Translations under genes and position numbers: made by a program | In this document: piece by piece, positions 1-8,341 of the stretch | Numbering within the stretch: the stretch's first letter is position 1 | Layout: each line of letters starts with the position of its first letter | The notes under the pieces: model-generated | Seen by the model: the letters and a program-made list of their open reading frames with translations, nothing else | What the model was told of the DNA's origin: nothing | Databases searched by the model: none | NCBI RefSeq assembly: GCF_037076355.1 | Contig: NZ_AP026968.1 | Span: forward strand, 1,008,501 to 1,072,500 | Reading direction: 5' to 3' | Length of the DNA: 64,000 nucleotides | Source of the DNA: Streptococcus parapneumoniae | GTDB lineage: Bacteria; Bacillota; Bacilli; Lactobacillales; Streptococcaceae

Positions 1-19
1 AACGTAAGAAGGAGGAATG

Positions 20-994
20 ATGACTACAATAAAACAGGTTGCTGAAGAAGCTGGAGTATCAAAATCAACGGTTTCAAGATATATATCAAAAAAAGGTTAT
101 GTTGGAGATGATGCGAGAGAGAAAATAAAAAATGCGATTAAAAAATTAAATTACACACCAAATGTATTAGCACAATCTTTGAAAACCAAAAAAAACCAAA
201 TGGTGGGACTCTTATTGCCAGATATTTCAAATCCCTTCTTCCCAAGATTGGTTCGAGGAGCTGAATCATATTTGAAAGATAAAGGTTATAGAATTATGGT
301 TGGTACGATTTCAGACCAAGAATCTTTGAGTGAATATGTTAACTTACTGTTGAAAACAAATGCTGCTGGAATTATTACTACACATGACTTCACAAAAGAA
401 TATCCAGATTTATCATTACCTGTTGTTGTGGTTGACCGGATTAGTAAAGATACAGGTTACGGTGTTTTTTCTGATAATCAGTCAGGTGGTCGTTTGGCTG
501 CTGAAGCAATCTGTAATGCAGGTGCTAAACAAGTTCTGATTATTAAAGTTTTAGATGATAAAGCCGAGAATATCGCGGAACGGTTTGAAGCAAGTTTAAA
601 CTATTTGAGGAATAAATCTTTAGAAATTTGTATTGAAGAAAGTGAAACGTTTGACTTTGAAAAAATTCAAAAAGAAGCTAAAGAGAATCTAAAAAGAAAT
701 CCAAATATCGATAGTATTATAGCACCTTCTGATATTCATGCGATAGCTTATATTCATGAAATTTTAGCAATTGGTAAAAAAATTCCAGATGATATTCAAA
801 TCATTGGTTATGATGATATTGTACTTAGTCAATTTATTTACCCTTCTTTATCAACTATTCACCAATCATCATATAAAATGGGAGAACAGGCTGCAAAGCT
901 AATCTATAATATGGCAAATAAGTTCTCTATAGATGAAGCTAAAATTAAACTACCTGTTAGATACGTAGAAAGAAATACATTAAGGAGAAAGTAA
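20..994 (+). CDS. rbsR: Ribose operon repressor, LacI family
   Basis: LacI/GalR-type transcription regulator expected to repress the ribose operon that follows until ribose is present. The N-terminus (about residues 1-55) is a LacI helix-turn-helix with the hallmark VSKSTVSRYI, followed by the hinge and a periplasmic-binding-protein-like core containing LLLPDISNPFF and IGYDDIVLSQ. The length, 324 aa, is normal for the family. A GGAGG ribosome site at 11-15 fits the second of two adjacent ATGs (position 20) better than the first (17). It is first in rbsRKDACB and its stop overlaps the rbsK start. The promoter lies outside the window. The ribose assignment rests on the neighbours. Confidence 0.9.
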   Translation: MTTIKQVAEEAGVSKSTVSRYISKKGYVGDDAREKIKNAIKKLNYTPNVLAQSLKTKKNQMVGLLLPDISNPFFPRLVRGAESYLKDKGYRIMVGTISDQESLSEYVNLLLKTNAAGIITTHDFTKEYPDLSLPVVVVDRISKDTGYGVFSDNQSGGRLAAEAICNAGAKQVLIIKVLDDKAENIAERFEASLNYLRNKSLEICIEESETFDFEKIQKEAKENLKRNPNIDSIIAPSDIHAIAYIHEILAIGKKIPDDIQIIGYDDIVLSQFIYPSLSTIHQSSYKMGEQAAKLIYNMANKFSIDEAKIKLPVRYVERNTLRRK

Positions 995-1905
995 TGAGTA
1001 AAATTGTTGTTGTTGGAAGTATTTCAATGGACTTAGTTATGAGAACAAAAAGGATTCCAGAAGGAGGTGAAACGATTTTTGGGGATTCATTTAATATAGT
1101 TCCAGGTGGAAAAGGTGCAAATCAAGCTGTAGCTATTGGTAGATTATCCAGTGTAGAAGATCATATTTACATATTTGGAAACGTCGGAGAAGATATTTTT
1201 TCAGCAGATTTACTAAGTAATCTGCAAAATAATAATATTTCTACAGAACATGTGGGAACGGTACCACAATCTACAGGAGTTGCACAAATTACTTTATATG
1301 GAGGTGATAATAGGATTATTTATTATCCCGGAGCGAATAATTTAGTTAAAACAAATGATTGGAAAAATGAGTGGGAATTGATTAGTGATGCAAGTATTGT
1401 TGTATTACAGAATGAAATACCACATGAAGCCAACCTATCTATAGCTAAATTTTGCCAAGAAAATAAAGTTAAGGTGCTTTACAATCCTGCACCAGCTAGA
1501 GAAACAGATATAGAGATGATTCCTTTTTGTGATTTTATTATTCCTAATGAGCATGAATGTTCAGAGCTTTTTCCAGATAAGAAATTAGAAGAAATTATTA
1601 AAATTTATCCTAATAAAATGATTGTGACATTAGGAGTTGAAGGTTCCATTTATTATGATGGGGCAGTAGTTCAGAAGATTCCTGCTATAAAAGCAGAAGT
1701 AGTTGATACTACAGGAGCAGGAGATACATTTAATGGTGCTTTTGCTTATGCTATCTCAAAAGGAAAAGAGATGAATGTTGCATTGTCCTTTGCAACGATT
1801 GCTTCACATCTTTCTGTTCAAAGATTTGGAGCGCAAGGAGGCATGCCGAGTTTGAAAGAAATAAAGGAGCATTCAGGATATGAAGAAATATGGGATTTTA
1901 AATAG
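994..1905 (+). CDS. rbsK: Ribokinase
   Basis: PfkB-family sugar kinase that phosphorylates ribose to ribose-5-phosphate with ATP, feeding the pentose phosphate pathway. The two family signatures are visible: an N-terminal GGKGANQAVAIGRL and a C-terminal DTTGAGDTFNGAFA holding the catalytic Asp and the anion-hole Gly-Ala-Gly. The length, 303 aa, is typical. The ATG shares one base with the rbsR stop, and the 3' end overlaps rbsD by 26 bases, so translation is probably coupled. Base composition is AT-rich like the rest of the rbs block. Confidence 0.93.
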   Translation: MSKIVVVGSISMDLVMRTKRIPEGGETIFGDSFNIVPGGKGANQAVAIGRLSSVEDHIYIFGNVGEDIFSADLLSNLQNNNISTEHVGTVPQSTGVAQITLYGGDNRIIYYPGANNLVKTNDWKNEWELISDASIVVLQNEIPHEANLSIAKFCQENKVKVLYNPAPARETDIEMIPFCDFIIPNEHECSELFPDKKLEEIIKIYPNKMIVTLGVEGSIYYDGAVVQKIPAIKAEVVDTTGAGDTFNGAFAYAISKGKEMNVALSFATIASHLSVQRFGAQGGMPSLKEIKEHSGYEEIWDFK

Positions 1906-2278
1906 TAATATAGCAAAACTAGCTGATGATTTAGGTCATATGGATTTGGTTTGTATCGGAGATTTAGGATTGCCAGTTCCAAAAGGTGTTGATAAAATTG
2001 ATTTAGCATTAAGAAAAGGTAGTCCAAGTTTTTTAGAAGTTTTAAAAGAATATTCAGATCATGTACTTATTGAAAAAATTTTCTTAGCAGAAGAAATTAA
2101 GGAAAAAAACAAAGAACAGTGGCAAGCAGTTCTAGATCTTTTAGGATCGAATATAATTATTGAATATATTAGTCATGAAGAATTGAAAGCTATGAATACT
2201 AAAGTTAAGGCAGTTATTCGCACTGGGGAAGATACACCATATTCGAATATAATCTTGCAATCAGGAGTTATTATTTAG
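1880..2278 (+). CDS. rbsD: D-ribose pyranase
   Basis: RbsD/FucU-family mutarotase that interconverts the pyranose and furanose forms of ribose so that ribokinase receives its furanose substrate. The protein is 132 aa, as usual. It starts MKKYGILNSN and carries LGHMD with the conserved catalytic His at residue 20, then CIGDLGLPVPKG. Its start lies inside the end of rbsK (26-base overlap); the codons around it and the family N-terminus support this start rather than a later one. Confidence 0.93.
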   Translation: MKKYGILNSNIAKLADDLGHMDLVCIGDLGLPVPKGVDKIDLALRKGSPSFLEVLKEYSDHVLIEKIFLAEEIKEKNKEQWQAVLDLLGSNIIIEYISHEELKAMNTKVKAVIRTGEDTPYSNIILQSGVII

Positions 2279-2291
2279 AAGGGGGTTGCCT

Positions 2292-3770
2292 ATGAAAATT
2301 GAAATGAAGAACATTTCAAAATCTTTTGGGAATAATCGTGTTTTAGAAAGTATTGATTTGGTTCTTAATTCAGGAGAAGTTCATGCTTTAATGGGAGAGA
2401 ATGGTGCAGGCAAATCAACCTTAATGAATATTTTAACTGGACTTTTTCCAGCTACTTCAGGAACTATTTTTATTGATGGAAAAGAAAAAACATTTTCTAA
2501 TCCTCAAGAGGCAGAACGTTTTGGACTGAGTTTTATTCATCAAGAAATGAATACTTGGCCAGATATGACTGTACTTGATAATCTTTTTTTAGGAAGAGAA
2601 ATTAAAAATTCGATTGGGTTTCTAGATAAAGCTAGTATGGAAAGGAAAGCTAAAGAAGCATTTAAACGTCTTAATATCTCTATTCCTCTTGATGCAATCA
2701 TTGGTCAATTATCAGTCGGACAACAACAAATGATAGAAATAGCAAAATGTTTATTATCAGAAGTTTCCTTGTTAATTATGGATGAACCCACAGCAGCTTT
2801 AACTGATCGTGAAACTGAAACACTTTTTAAAGTGATAGAAGGATTAAAATCTGATGGTGTAGGTATTGTGTATATTTCACATCGGATGGAAGAAATCTTT
2901 AAGATTACAGATCTTATAACTGTTATGAGGGATGGGTTTGTAATTGATACCAAGAAAACGAACTTAACTAATGCGGATGAATTAGTTCAGAAGATGGTAG
3001 GTCGTGAATTAGAAGATTATTATCCAGAAAAAAAGGCTGAGATTGGGAATATTGTTTTTCAAGCTAAGAATCTTTCTGGTGATGCTTTTACGGATATTTC
3101 TTTCTATGTACGTCAAGGGGAAATTCTTGGTTTTTCTGGTTTGATGGGTGCTGGTCGTACTGAAATAATGCGAGCAATTTTTGGAATTGATTCTTTAAAA
3201 TCTGGTCAAATTATAATAAACGAAGAACAACTGATAATTAAAAATCCTTTTGAAGCAATTAAGCATGGAATTGGTTTCTTAACAGAAGATCGTAAAGATG
3301 AGGGATTGATTTTAGATTTTTCTATTAAAGATAATATGACTTTACCTAGTACTCGTGATTTTGTTAAAAATGGCATTTTTGATAATAAAACAAGTGATAT
3401 ATTTGTACAACGTTTAATTGATAGGCTACGAATTAAATCAGGTTATCCAGATAAGGAAGTTGGAACACTTTCTGGTGGTAATCAACAGAAAGTAGTTTTA
3501 GCAAAATGGATAGGTATTGCTCCAAAAGTACTGATTCTAGATGAGCCAACTCGTGGGGTAGATGTTGGTGCTAAGCGTGAAATTTACCAATTAATGAATG
3601 AATTGGCTGAACGAGGTGTGCCGATTATTATGGTATCTTCAGATTTACCAGAAGTGATCGGAGTCAGTGATCGCATTATGGTCATGCATGAAGGAAGAAT
3701 TAGTGGAGAATTAACACGTCAAGAAGCTACACAAGAAAAAGTTATGCAACTAGCTACAGGAGGACAATAG
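2292..3770 (+). CDS. rbsA: Ribose ABC transporter, ATP-binding protein
   Basis: Duplicated ATPase of the ribose importer RbsABC, working at the inner face of the membrane. Two ABC domains are visible. The first has Walker A GENGAGKST near residues 34-42, signature LSVGQQQ and Walker B LLIMDEPTAAL. The second has a degenerate Walker A (GLMGAGRTE), signature LSGGNQQK and Walker B LILDEPTRGVD. This asymmetry is usual in RbsA/MglA proteins. Length about 492 aa. The ATG at 2292 follows a GGGGG ribosome site; an in-frame TTG six bases upstream is less likely. Confidence 0.94.
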   Translation: MKIEMKNISKSFGNNRVLESIDLVLNSGEVHALMGENGAGKSTLMNILTGLFPATSGTIFIDGKEKTFSNPQEAERFGLSFIHQEMNTWPDMTVLDNLFLGREIKNSIGFLDKASMERKAKEAFKRLNISIPLDAIIGQLSVGQQQMIEIAKCLLSEVSLLIMDEPTAALTDRETETLFKVIEGLKSDGVGIVYISHRMEEIFKITDLITVMRDGFVIDTKKTNLTNADELVQKMVGRELEDYYPEKKAEIGNIVFQAKNLSGDAFTDISFYVRQGEILGFSGLMGAGRTEIMRAIFGIDSLKSGQIIINEEQLIIKNPFEAIKHGIGFLTEDRKDEGLILDFSIKDNMTLPSTRDFVKNGIFDNKTSDIFVQRLIDRLRIKSGYPDKEVGTLSGGNQQKVVLAKWIGIAPKVLILDEPTRGVDVGAKREIYQLMNELAERGVPIIMVSSDLPEVIGVSDRIMVMHEGRISGELTRQEATQEKVMQLATGGQ

Positions 3771-3771
3771 T

Positions 3772-4716
3772 GTGAAAAATACTATGAAGTATATGTCAGA
3801 ATTGACAACAGTAATAGCATTGATAATTTTAATGGCTGTCATCACTATTATCAATTCAAATTTTTTAACAGCAAATAATCTGTTAAATTTACTATTGCAA
3901 GTAACATCAAATGCACTGATTGCTTTTGGAATGACTTTTGTTATTCTAACAGGTGGAATTGATTTATCAGTAGGATCAATTTTAGCCTTATCCAGTGCGC
4001 TAACAGCTGGTTTATTAGGATCTGGAATGCCTGTTGCGTTAGCAATTCTCAGCTCTTTAATTTTGGGTTGCATTCTGGGGATGATGAATGGGTTATTGAT
4101 TTCCTACGGGAAATTAGCTCCATTTATCGTTACTTTAGCAACTATGACTATTTTTAGAGGCGCAACACTTGTTTATACAAATGGGAATCCTATTACAAAA
4201 GGATTAAGTGATACATTCTTATTTCAATTTTTGGGGCAAGGTTACATAGTCGGAATTCCATTTCCTGTAATTATTATGTTTATTGTATTTATTGTTTTAT
4301 ATGTTTTACTTCATAAAACAGCATTTGGTAAATCTGTGTATGCTATAGGGGGGAATGAAAAAGCAGCATATATATCAGGTGTGAAACTAAATAAAGTGAA
4401 AATTATCATTTATTCAATTTCAGGTATGATGGCTTCAATTTCTGGATTGATTATAACATCACGCTTAAGTTCTGCTCAACCAACAGCAGGTGCTAGTTAT
4501 GAAATGGATGCTATTGCAGCTGTTGTTCTTGGGGGAACCTCATTATCAGGAGGTAAAGGTCGTATACTGGGGACTCTAATAGGTGCTTTAATTATTGGAG
4601 TTTTGAATAATGGACTTAATATTATTGGTGTTTCAGCATTTTGGCAGCAAGTAGTAAAAGGAGTTGTAATTTTAATTGCTGTTCTGATTGATCGTTTTAA
4701 AGTTGTAAAACAGTAG
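3772..4716 (+). CDS. rbsC: Ribose ABC transporter, permease
   Basis: Membrane permease of the ribose importer (BPD_transp_2 family), 314 aa with about eight to ten hydrophobic segments. The family signature GGIDLSVGSILALS is near residues 62-75, and the cytoplasmic coupling region AIGGNEKAAYISGV follows at about 190-205. A GTG start at 3772 directly follows an AGGAGG site inside the rbsA end, so it is preferred to the ATG at 3784. A 103-base gap with a small hairpin separates it from rbsB. Confidence 0.93.
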   Translation: MKNTMKYMSELTTVIALIILMAVITIINSNFLTANNLLNLLLQVTSNALIAFGMTFVILTGGIDLSVGSILALSSALTAGLLGSGMPVALAILSSLILGCILGMMNGLLISYGKLAPFIVTLATMTIFRGATLVYTNGNPITKGLSDTFLFQFLGQGYIVGIPFPVIIMFIVFIVLYVLLHKTAFGKSVYAIGGNEKAAYISGVKLNKVKIIIYSISGMMASISGLIITSRLSSAQPTAGASYEMDAIAAVVLGGTSLSGGKGRILGTLIGALIIGVLNNGLNIIGVSAFWQQVVKGVVILIAVLIDRFKVVKQ

Positions 4717-4773
4717 AATCATTTTCAATTTTTTTGGAAATAGTAACAATTTATTAGATGACGAACAATAGTC

Positions 4774-4790
4774 GGGATGGAAACTATCCC
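4774..4790 (+). other. Small hairpin in the rbsC-rbsB gap
   Basis: GGGATGG, three A residues, then CTATCCC can form a 7-bp stem with one G-U pair. No T-run follows, so it is not an obvious terminator. It may stabilise the rbsB end of the message; this is inference. Confidence 0.35.
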
Positions 4791-4819
4791 TATAGATATA
4801 TATTACGAGGAGTAATAAC

Positions 4820-5785
4820 ATGAAAATTATTAAAAAAATTAGCATTTTTGCTTTGTTTGTAACATTTATTTTTGCTTTAGTAGCTTGTGGAAAAACTGGT
4901 TTAGGAAATTCATCAAATGATAATAAATCTACGACTCAAAAGTCGGCAAAAGAATTAAAATTAGGAGTTTCTATTTCGACTACTAACAATCCCTATTTTG
5001 TAGCTATGAAAGATGGTCTTGAAAAAGCCGCAGGAGAAAAAGAAGTAACTTTGAAGATAGCAGATGCACAAGATGATGCTGCTAGACAAGCAGATGATAT
5101 TCAGAATTTTATTAGTCAAAATGTAGATGCCTTACTAATTAATCCAGTTGATTCTGATGCAATTGTTACATCTATTAAAGCTGCTAATAATGCAAATATT
5201 CCAGTAATCTTAATTGACCGCGGTAGTAATGGTGGTGAAGTCTTGACAACTGTTGCTTCTGATAACGTAGAAGCAGGTAAAATGGCTGCCGAATTTATTA
5301 CCAAGCAATTGGGAGAAAAAGCAAAAACTTTTGAATTATCAGGAGTCCCTGGCGCTTCTGCAACTGTAGATAGAGGTAAAGGATTTGAACAAATTTCAAA
5401 GACAAATTTAGATGTTCTTTCTAGTCAATCCGCTAATTTTGATCGCGCAAAAGCTTTGAATACAGCGCAAAATATGATTCAAGGAAACAAAGAAGTACAA
5501 GCAATCTTTGCACAGAATGATGAGATGGCGTTAGGAGCTGCACAAGCAGTAAAAGCAGCTGGTCTTATCAATGTATTAATTGTTGGTATTGATGGTCAAC
5601 CAGATGCACATGATGCTATTGCAAAAGGTGATATTACTGCCACTATTGCTCAGCAACCAGCTAAGATGGGTGAAATTGCTATTCAATCAGCTATCGATCA
5701 TTATCAAGGGAAAAAACTGGAAAAAGAAACAGTTTCTCCAATTTATCTTGTGACTAAGGATAATGTTGATCAACATAACTGGTGA
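4820..5785 (+). CDS. rbsB: Ribose-binding lipoprotein
   Basis: Extracellular substrate-binding protein of the ribose importer, anchored as a lipoprotein. A basic N-terminus and hydrophobic stretch lead to the lipobox LVAC, with the lipid-modified Cys at residue 23. A low-complexity linker follows, then a sugar-binding type 1 periplasmic fold with SISTTNNPYFVAMKDG, LINPVDSDAI and DRGSNGGE. Length 321 aa. The start follows GAGGAG. Last gene of the rbs operon; no clear terminator follows before the remnant at 5815-6003. Confidence 0.93.
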   Translation: MKIIKKISIFALFVTFIFALVACGKTGLGNSSNDNKSTTQKSAKELKLGVSISTTNNPYFVAMKDGLEKAAGEKEVTLKIADAQDDAARQADDIQNFISQNVDALLINPVDSDAIVTSIKAANNANIPVILIDRGSNGGEVLTTVASDNVEAGKMAAEFITKQLGEKAKTFELSGVPGASATVDRGKGFEQISKTNLDVLSSQSANFDRAKALNTAQNMIQGNKEVQAIFAQNDEMALGAAQAVKAAGLINVLIVGIDGQPDAHDAIAKGDITATIAQQPAKMGEIAIQSAIDHYQGKKLEKETVSPIYLVTKDNVDQHNW

Positions 5786-5814
5786 TATATTTTTAGTAAG
5801 CAAGTAGTTGTTAA

Positions 5815-6003
5815 TTTTCATTCAATGTAGTTTTTAAATATCATTGTTACTATTTGCGCTATTGGATTCAAAAAGACCAGATTCCAAACTTGGATCTGGC
5901 CTATGATATGTTACCTTTGATGGAGATGATGGACGCTCCTGACAAGTCAGAGTTTTTCTACCGCCACCGTACAGAAGACGATTGGGAAAAGAAAATTTTC
6001 TAA
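5815..6003 (+). pseudogene. 3' remnant of a broken gene
   Basis: An open frame without a credible start encodes the tail WIQKDQIPNLDLAYDMLPL and, further on, EFFYRHRTEDDWEKKIF before TAA at 6001-6003. The composition is less AT-rich than the rbs genes and resembles the core chromosome. It looks like the C-terminus of a gene whose 5' part was lost at the right edge of the rbs block. The pattern faintly recalls the end of a NUDIX hydrolase, but I cannot establish the family. It runs toward niaR and overlaps its stop by a few bases. Confidence 0.5.
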
Positions 6004-6515
6004 TCCTTTACTAAATAACCGAGCTGATCCAAGGCCTCCTCGATATAGTGGAGGTCTTGTTGCGTTTCGGCTTCGATTAGGTGGTAATGGATGCCATCTG
6101 TTAATTCAGACAGAGGTCTAAAATCTGAATGCTCGACTTGTTCTAGAAAATGTTGCACATCTCTGCGACAAGAAAGTTTGAGTAGAGTTTCAATTTCTCC
6201 GTAAACAGGATGATCAATCAAGGTATTTTGAACACGCCCTCCATTATCTACGATAGCAAGAAGTTCCTGACCGATTTCTTCAACTTCATGTTTCACCTTG
6301 AAAAGTTTATGGACATAAGGATTGGTATCAATTTGCTTATAGATGTAGCCACGATTAGTAGATAGGATAGGAGCGCCATCGGCTCTCAAAATTGCAATGT
6401 CCTGCACAATGACCTGACGTGTGACATGAAAATGTTCCGCCAAACTTTGGCCATTGAGGGCTTTAGGAGCTTCTTTCAAGAGTTGGAGCAGAGCTTGTTT
6501 GCGATCTTTTGTCAT
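6000..6515 (-). CDS. niaR: Niacin-responsive repressor, HTH_11 and 3H domains
   Basis: NiaR (YrxA)-type repressor that senses nicotinic acid and shuts off niacin uptake and salvage genes. An N-terminal winged HTH (residues about 5-60, with LAEHFHVTRQVIVQDIAILRA) is joined to the ligand-binding 3H domain, where the histidines that name the domain are visible (VKHEVEE, LIDHPVYGE, GIHYHLIEA). The protein is 171 aa, the usual size. It lies 12 bases downstream of niaX, so both are probably one message controlled by the operator at 7067-7089 (autoregulation). Confidence 0.9.
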   Translation of the reverse strand: MTKDRKQALLQLLKEAPKALNGQSLAEHFHVTRQVIVQDIAILRADGAPILSTNRGYIYKQIDTNPYVHKLFKVKHEVEEIGQELLAIVDNGGRVQNTLIDHPVYGEIETLLKLSCRRDVQHFLEQVEHSDFRPLSELTDGIHYHLIEAETQQDLHYIEEALDQLGYLVKD

Positions 6516-6527
6516 AGCTTTTCCTTT

Positions 6528-7055
6528 TTAACGGCGTTTTCGAAGCACTTTATAGACAGCTAGTGCTAATGTATAGTCTACCATACTATGGATAATTGTG
6601 CCAAATCCAACTAGCACAAATAGAACGTAAAACATATTTTCTACATTGGTACCGGAAGTTGCATAAAAAATGACACAAGCTAATACTTCAGCAAGGGCAT
6701 GAACGACAGCCAAAACAAAGTTGAAAATCCAGGAAGCTTTTGGTTTATCTAGGGTATCGGGGAATTTTTGTAGGTAAAGAGCTCCCAAAGTCCCAAAAAA
6801 GATATGGGAAAAAGCTCGAAATACGATAACCATGGGATAGCCAGCCATCAAAAATCCAAAACTAGAGGCTAGGATGACAAAAACTGCCATCAAGGGCGAC
6901 AAGAACATGGCAATAAAAATAGCGATGTGGCTCCCCAAAGTGTAAGAAGCAGGTGGAATGACAATCTTGAAAGGCATAACAATTGGAATCAAAATTGCGA
7001 TAGCCGTTAAGAGGGCAGTCATGGTCATAAATTGTGTTTTTTTCCGTGTATTCAT
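6528..7055 (-). CDS. niaX: Niacin ECF transporter S component
   Basis: Small integral membrane protein (about 175 aa, five to six hydrophobic helices) of the energy-coupling-factor S-component type that binds niacin and works with a shared ECF energy module encoded elsewhere. Assignment comes from the strongly hydrophobic sequence (YTLGSHIAIFIAMFLSP, AGYPMVIVFRAFSHIFFG) and from its pairing with niaR and a NiaR operator. The start at 7055 follows a good AAGGAG site; an upstream in-frame ATG at 7109 would sit beyond the promoter and is rejected. Confidence 0.85.
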   Translation of the reverse strand: MNTRKKTQFMTMTALLTAIAILIPIVMPFKIVIPPASYTLGSHIAIFIAMFLSPLMAVFVILASSFGFLMAGYPMVIVFRAFSHIFFGTLGALYLQKFPDTLDKPKASWIFNFVLAVVHALAEVLACVIFYATSGTNVENMFYVLFVLVGFGTIIHSMVDYTLALAVYKVLRKRR

Positions 7056-7066
7056 AAGAATCTCCT

Positions 7067-7089
7067 TTTTAGCTGTATATACACTAGTA
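7067..7089 (-). promoter_or_regulatory. NiaR operator
   Basis: A 23-bp site centred on the palindrome TGTATATACA (7074-7083) lies just upstream of the niaX ribosome site and overlaps a TATACT -10 box. Every position fits the NiaR operator consensus reported for S. pneumoniae as I remember it. Binding would block niaX-niaR transcription when niacin is present. Confidence 0.75.
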
Positions 7090-7193
7090 TAGTACAATAA
7101 ACCAGACAATAAAGCAAGGATTTACTTGGGTTTATAGATCATTTTTTAGTTAAAAGTTAGTAAAGATTTCACTAAAAAGAAACTGTATAGAGC

Positions 7194-7232
7194 AAAATCT
7201 CCACCTTCAATCTTGAAAGCGGAGATTGTTTT
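7194..7232 (-). terminator. panT terminator
   Basis: AATCTCC and GGAGATT arms (7197-7203 and 7221-7227) form a hairpin just after the panT stop. The T-run is weak on the minus strand and better on the plus strand, so it may act both ways. Confidence 0.55.
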
Positions 7233-7795
7233 TATTTCTTCAAGGTTTGTAGTCGTGGAACAATGGCTAGGGTTAGAACTGCGGAAATAACTAATTCGGC
7301 AATGGAGTTTGTTGAGATAACGGTTGCCAGGAGTTTTTGGATATTACCATCAAAGACATTTCCAAAAAGGTAGAAAATTCCACCAAGGACAAAGACTGTG
7401 TTGGTAAGTGAACCAAGGGCACCAGCTAAAATAAGACCAGTTTTATTTTTCATCAGTTTATAGACTAGATACGGAGTTAAACCAATCAAAATACGTGGGA
7501 CGATGGCAATGATAGCTGAGTAGATGTTTCCGTTTGGTACAAAAGGTGAGAAGAGGTAGCTTGTTGGTAGAATTGTAATCGTATTAACTGTCAAGCTAAG
7601 TAGTCCCATTAAAAATCCAAGTGTAACCCCAACTCGTGGACCGTAAATAATGCTGGCAATAATGACAGGAATATGAACGATAGTCGGTTTGATTGGGAAT
7701 GGAAAAAGGTTAAAGATAAGCGAGCTCAGAAAGTGTATCACGAGCATGGTTGCAAAAAAGATAGCAATGGGTGCAATATTAGAGCGTTTTTTCAT
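7232..7795 (-). CDS. panT: Pantothenate ECF transporter S component
   Basis: Integral membrane protein of 187 aa with about six hydrophobic segments, of the ECF S-component type (compare VHIPVIIASIIYGPRVGVTL and the GxLGSLTNTVFVLGG segment). It overlaps the coaC end by 17 bases at the 3' end of a coaB-coaC cluster, which points to pantothenate, the vitamin precursor of coenzyme A, as substrate. That substrate call is by genome context and by recall of PanT in related lactic acid bacteria. It needs the shared ECF ATPases to transport. Confidence 0.82.
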   Translation of the reverse strand: MKKRSNIAPIAIFFATMLVIHFLSSLIFNLFPFPIKPTIVHIPVIIASIIYGPRVGVTLGFLMGLLSLTVNTITILPTSYLFSPFVPNGNIYSAIIAIVPRILIGLTPYLVYKLMKNKTGLILAGALGSLTNTVFVLGGIFYLFGNVFDGNIQKLLATVISTNSIAELVISAVLTLAIVPRLQTLKK

Positions 7796-8330
7796 CGAGA
7801 GTTTCCTTTATTCTTTCTAAAATAATTGTGAGGTCGGCTAAAGCTCCTCGTCCGTGGTCTCCACAAGCTAGTAGGGATTCCTTAGGAGCAATCAGCTGAT
7901 AGCCGTAGGTTTCTAATGTTTTTAGATTAGCCTGAGTTGCTGGATGGTCATACATTTTTGTATTCATAGCAGGAGCTATTAGTTTAGGAATATGACTGGG
8001 CAAGGCTAGAGCTGTACAAGTTACCATGTTGTCCGCAAAACCATGGGCTAGTTTTGCAATAGTGTTAGCTGTTGCAGGGGCCACGATAAATAAATCCGCC
8101 TTTTTTCCAAGTTCGATATGATTGACTTGATCAGGATAGGGTTCCTTCATAACATCCAAGTGGACAGGATTCTGCGATAAGACCTGTAGTGTTAAAGGTT
8201 GGATAAACTCTGTAGCAGCCTGAGTCATTAAGACAGTGACTTGATGACCTTGTTTTTTTAGAGAACTGACTAAATCTGCCGACTTGTAAGAGGCGATTGA
8301 GCCCGTTACAGCCAAGAGAATGTTTGCCAT
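7779..8330 (-). CDS. coaC: Phosphopantothenoylcysteine decarboxylase
   Basis: Flavoprotein that decarboxylates phosphopantothenoylcysteine to phosphopantetheine, the third step of coenzyme A synthesis. It begins with the flavin-binding ILLAVTGSIASYKSADLV and has the catalytic His in NHIELGKKAD, the APATANTIAKLAHG loop and the APAMNTKMYDHPA segment. The length, 183 aa, fits the stand-alone CoaC of streptococci, where CoaB and CoaC are separate proteins rather than one fused Dfp. Eleven bases follow coaB. Confidence 0.93.
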   Translation of the reverse strand: MANILLAVTGSIASYKSADLVSSLKKQGHQVTVLMTQAATEFIQPLTLQVLSQNPVHLDVMKEPYPDQVNHIELGKKADLFIVAPATANTIAKLAHGFADNMVTCTALALPSHIPKLIAPAMNTKMYDHPATQANLKTLETYGYQLIAPKESLLACGDHGRGALADLTIILERIKETLDEKTL

Positions 8331-8341
8331 AGCTTTCCTTT

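Noticed and set aside
7056-7109. Upstream ATG extension of niaX
   Set aside because: It would translate through the NiaR operator and -10 box; AAGGAG precedes the ATG at 7055.
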